From: Escherichia ruysiae
GTDB taxonomy: Bacteria > Pseudomonadota > Gammaproteobacteria > Enterobacterales > Enterobacteriaceae
Direction: 5' to 3' (one strand)
Length of the DNA: 64,000 bases
Assembly (NCBI RefSeq): GCF_902498915.1
Contig: NZ_CABVLQ010000001.1
Shown: piece after piece, positions 62,766 through 64,000 of the stretch
Numbering within the stretch: the stretch's first letter is position 1
How the letters are laid out: each line of letters begins with the position of its first letter
Made by a program: the position numbers and the translations under genes
The notes under the pieces: model-generated
Databases searched by the model: none
What the model saw: only the letters and a program-made list of their open reading frames with translations
Told to the model about the DNA's origin: nothing

Positions 62766-64000
62766 ATGGCAGAGCAAACCTCGCGTCTCGCAATAATTAT
62801 TGATAGCACTGGAGCAAAAAATAATGCTGACAATCTGACCTCCTCATTAGTCAAAATGACGCAGGCCGGGGAAACTGCTGCAAATAGCGCAGGGAAAGTG
62901 ACTAAGGCAACAGAAGATGAGAAGAACGCGCTCGCAAAATTAAAAGCAGCTATTGATCCAGTTGGTGCCGCAATTGATACTGTCGGTCGACGCTATTCTG
63001 AATTAAAGAAATTTTTCGATAAAGGGCTTATTGATAAAGAAGAATATGAATTTCTTGTCCGTAAACTTAATGAAACCACAGAGGAATTGAGCGGGGTTGC
63101 GCAAGCGCAGAGAGAAGCCGAGAAGGCCGGAAAACTTGCTGCCGCCCAGCAGGAATCGCAGGCTCAGGCCTTTCAAAGAATGCTGGACAAGATCGACCCT
63201 CTGGTTGCGGCGCTAAGAAATCTTGAACAACAGCAGGATGAACTTAATGCTGCGTTTGCATCCGGGAAAATAAATGGTTCTCAGTTTGAGAATTATAGCC
63301 GAAAAATACAGGAAACACGGCGAGAGCTTACCGGAGAGGCTCAGGCAGAGCGAGAAGCAGCAAAAGCGCATGATGAACAGGTTGCTGCTTTGCAACGTCT
63401 GATTGCTCAACTTGACCCTGTCGGAACTGCTTTTAATCGTCTGGTAGAACAACAGAAACAGCTCAATGAAGCAAAAGCTAAGGGGATGCTCTCTCCTGAA
63501 ATGTATGAGGAACTTTCTGGAAAACTTCGTGCTATGCGGAGTGAGCTTGAGGTTACTCAATCTCAATTAAGCAAAACCGGAATGTCGGCAAAACAAACGG
63601 CTTTTGCTATGCGCATGTTGCCTGCACAAATGACGGATATTGTTGTTGGGTTGTCCACTGGTCAGTCGCCTTTTATGGTGTTAATGCAGCAGGGCGGCCA
63701 GCTAAAAGATATGTTCGGTGGGATTGGCCCGGCGATCAAAGGTGTTGGTTCTTATGTGCTGGGATTAATTAATCCTTTTACCCTGGCCGCAGCAGCCGTT
63801 GGCGTCTTAGGGCTGGCTTACTATAAAGGCTCTCAGGAGCAGGACGAATTTAATAAATCTCTTATTCTTACCGGAAATCAGTTGGGGACAACCAGCGGGC
63901 AATTGGCCGATATAGCTCAACGTGCCGGGAATGCGGCTGATTCGACAACTGGCGCTGCGGCGGCAGTATTAAACCAGCTTGTGCGTTCGGGAAAGGTAGC
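62766..64000 (+). CDS. Tape measure protein (N-terminal part, runs off the window)
   Basis: Open from ATG (MAEQTSRLAIIIDSTGAKNN) to the window edge, 411 codons visible. Helical and Ala/Gln/Lys-rich, with three repeats of ~75 residues each starting (I/L)DP near residues 63, 143 and 216 and ending in an LNETTEEL/RKIQETRREL-like motif. Near residue 275 begins TGMSAKQTAFAMRMLPAQMT, a hallmark of lambda-H-like tape measures, then hydrophobic segments (YVLGLINPFTLAAAAVGVLG). Sets tail length. Confidence 0.93.
   Translation, partial: MAEQTSRLAIIIDSTGAKNNADNLTSSLVKMTQAGETAANSAGKVTKATEDEKNALAKLKAAIDPVGAAIDTVGRRYSELKKFFDKGLIDKEEYEFLVRKLNETTEELSGVAQAQREAEKAGKLAAAQQESQAQAFQRMLDKIDPLVAALRNLEQQQDELNAAFASGKINGSQFENYSRKIQETRRELTGEAQAEREAAKAHDEQVAALQRLIAQLDPVGTAFNRLVEQQKQLNEAKAKGMLSPEMYEELSGKLRAMRSELEVTQSQLSKTGMSAKQTAFAMRMLPAQMTDIVVGLSTGQSPFMVLMQQGGQLKDMFGGIGPAIKGVGSYVLGLINPFTLAAAAVGVLGLAYYKGSQEQDEFNKSLILTGNQLGTTSGQLADIAQRAGNAADSTTGAAAAVLNQLVRSGKV

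Overview
The window is a piece of an Escherichia coli-type chromosome (E. coli or a very close Escherichia) with a Rac-family lambdoid prophage in its right half. The host assignment rests on near-identity, as I remember the K-12 proteins, of an unbroken run of genes: the end of puuE, pspF, pspABCDE, ycjX, ycjF, tyrR, tpx, ycjG, mpaA, mppA, ynaI, ynaJ, uspE, fnr, ogt, smrA, dgcM, zntB, fnrS, ynaL, dbpA and ttcA. No database was searched; family names come from recognition of the sequence.

Host part (1-29168). Phage-shock regulon (pspF divergent from the sigma-54 pspA operon), the heat-shock pair ycjX-ycjF, tyrR, thiol peroxidase, and murein-peptide recycling (ycjG, mpaA, mppA). Two places differ from the K-12 order as I recall it. 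(1) ycjY and pgrR are absent between mpaA and mppA, and a two-gene cassette lies between mppA and ynaI: an exported GH25 muramidase followed by an exported caspase-fold protein that carries its own degenerate GH25 domain. (2) Between ogt and smrA, where K-12 has abgRABT, there is an AraC-type regulator divergent from an EmrAB-like drug-efflux pair.

Prophage part (about 29119 to beyond 64000; the right end is not seen). attL is in the 5' end of ttcA, so the prophage supplies the ttcA start codon and first eight codons. Left arm, leftward from pL: ydaG, ydaF, kilR, ydaE, racC, recE, recT, ralR, ydaC, xisR, intR, with sieB on the other strand. Immunity: racR with mirrored three-operator clusters at pL and pR. 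Rightward: ydaS, ydaT, ydaU, ydaV, a ydaW-like gene, then a free-standing AT-rich cassette coding for a P-loop ATPase fused to a PD-(D/E)XK nuclease (candidate antiphage system), a decayed hokD locus beside a tiny membrane peptide, DUF1367/DUF1364 genes, a Q-like antiterminator, two tRNA genes (Thr-UGU, Gly-UCC), the lysis cassette (dual-start pinholin, ydfR-like gene, endolysin, Rz/Rz1), trkG, a full-length ynaK-like ParB gene joined to a glycosyltransferase gene, then packaging and head genes (terminase, portal, gpF-like, scaffold, P22-like coat) and siphovirus tail genes (connectors, tube, frameshifted tail chaperones, start of the tape measure). Unlike the deleted K-12 Rac, the visible modules look complete, so this may be a functional phage.

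Best candidates for undescribed biology: the periplasmic caspase/GH25 pair, the ATPase-nuclease cassette, and the ParB-glycosyltransferase pair.
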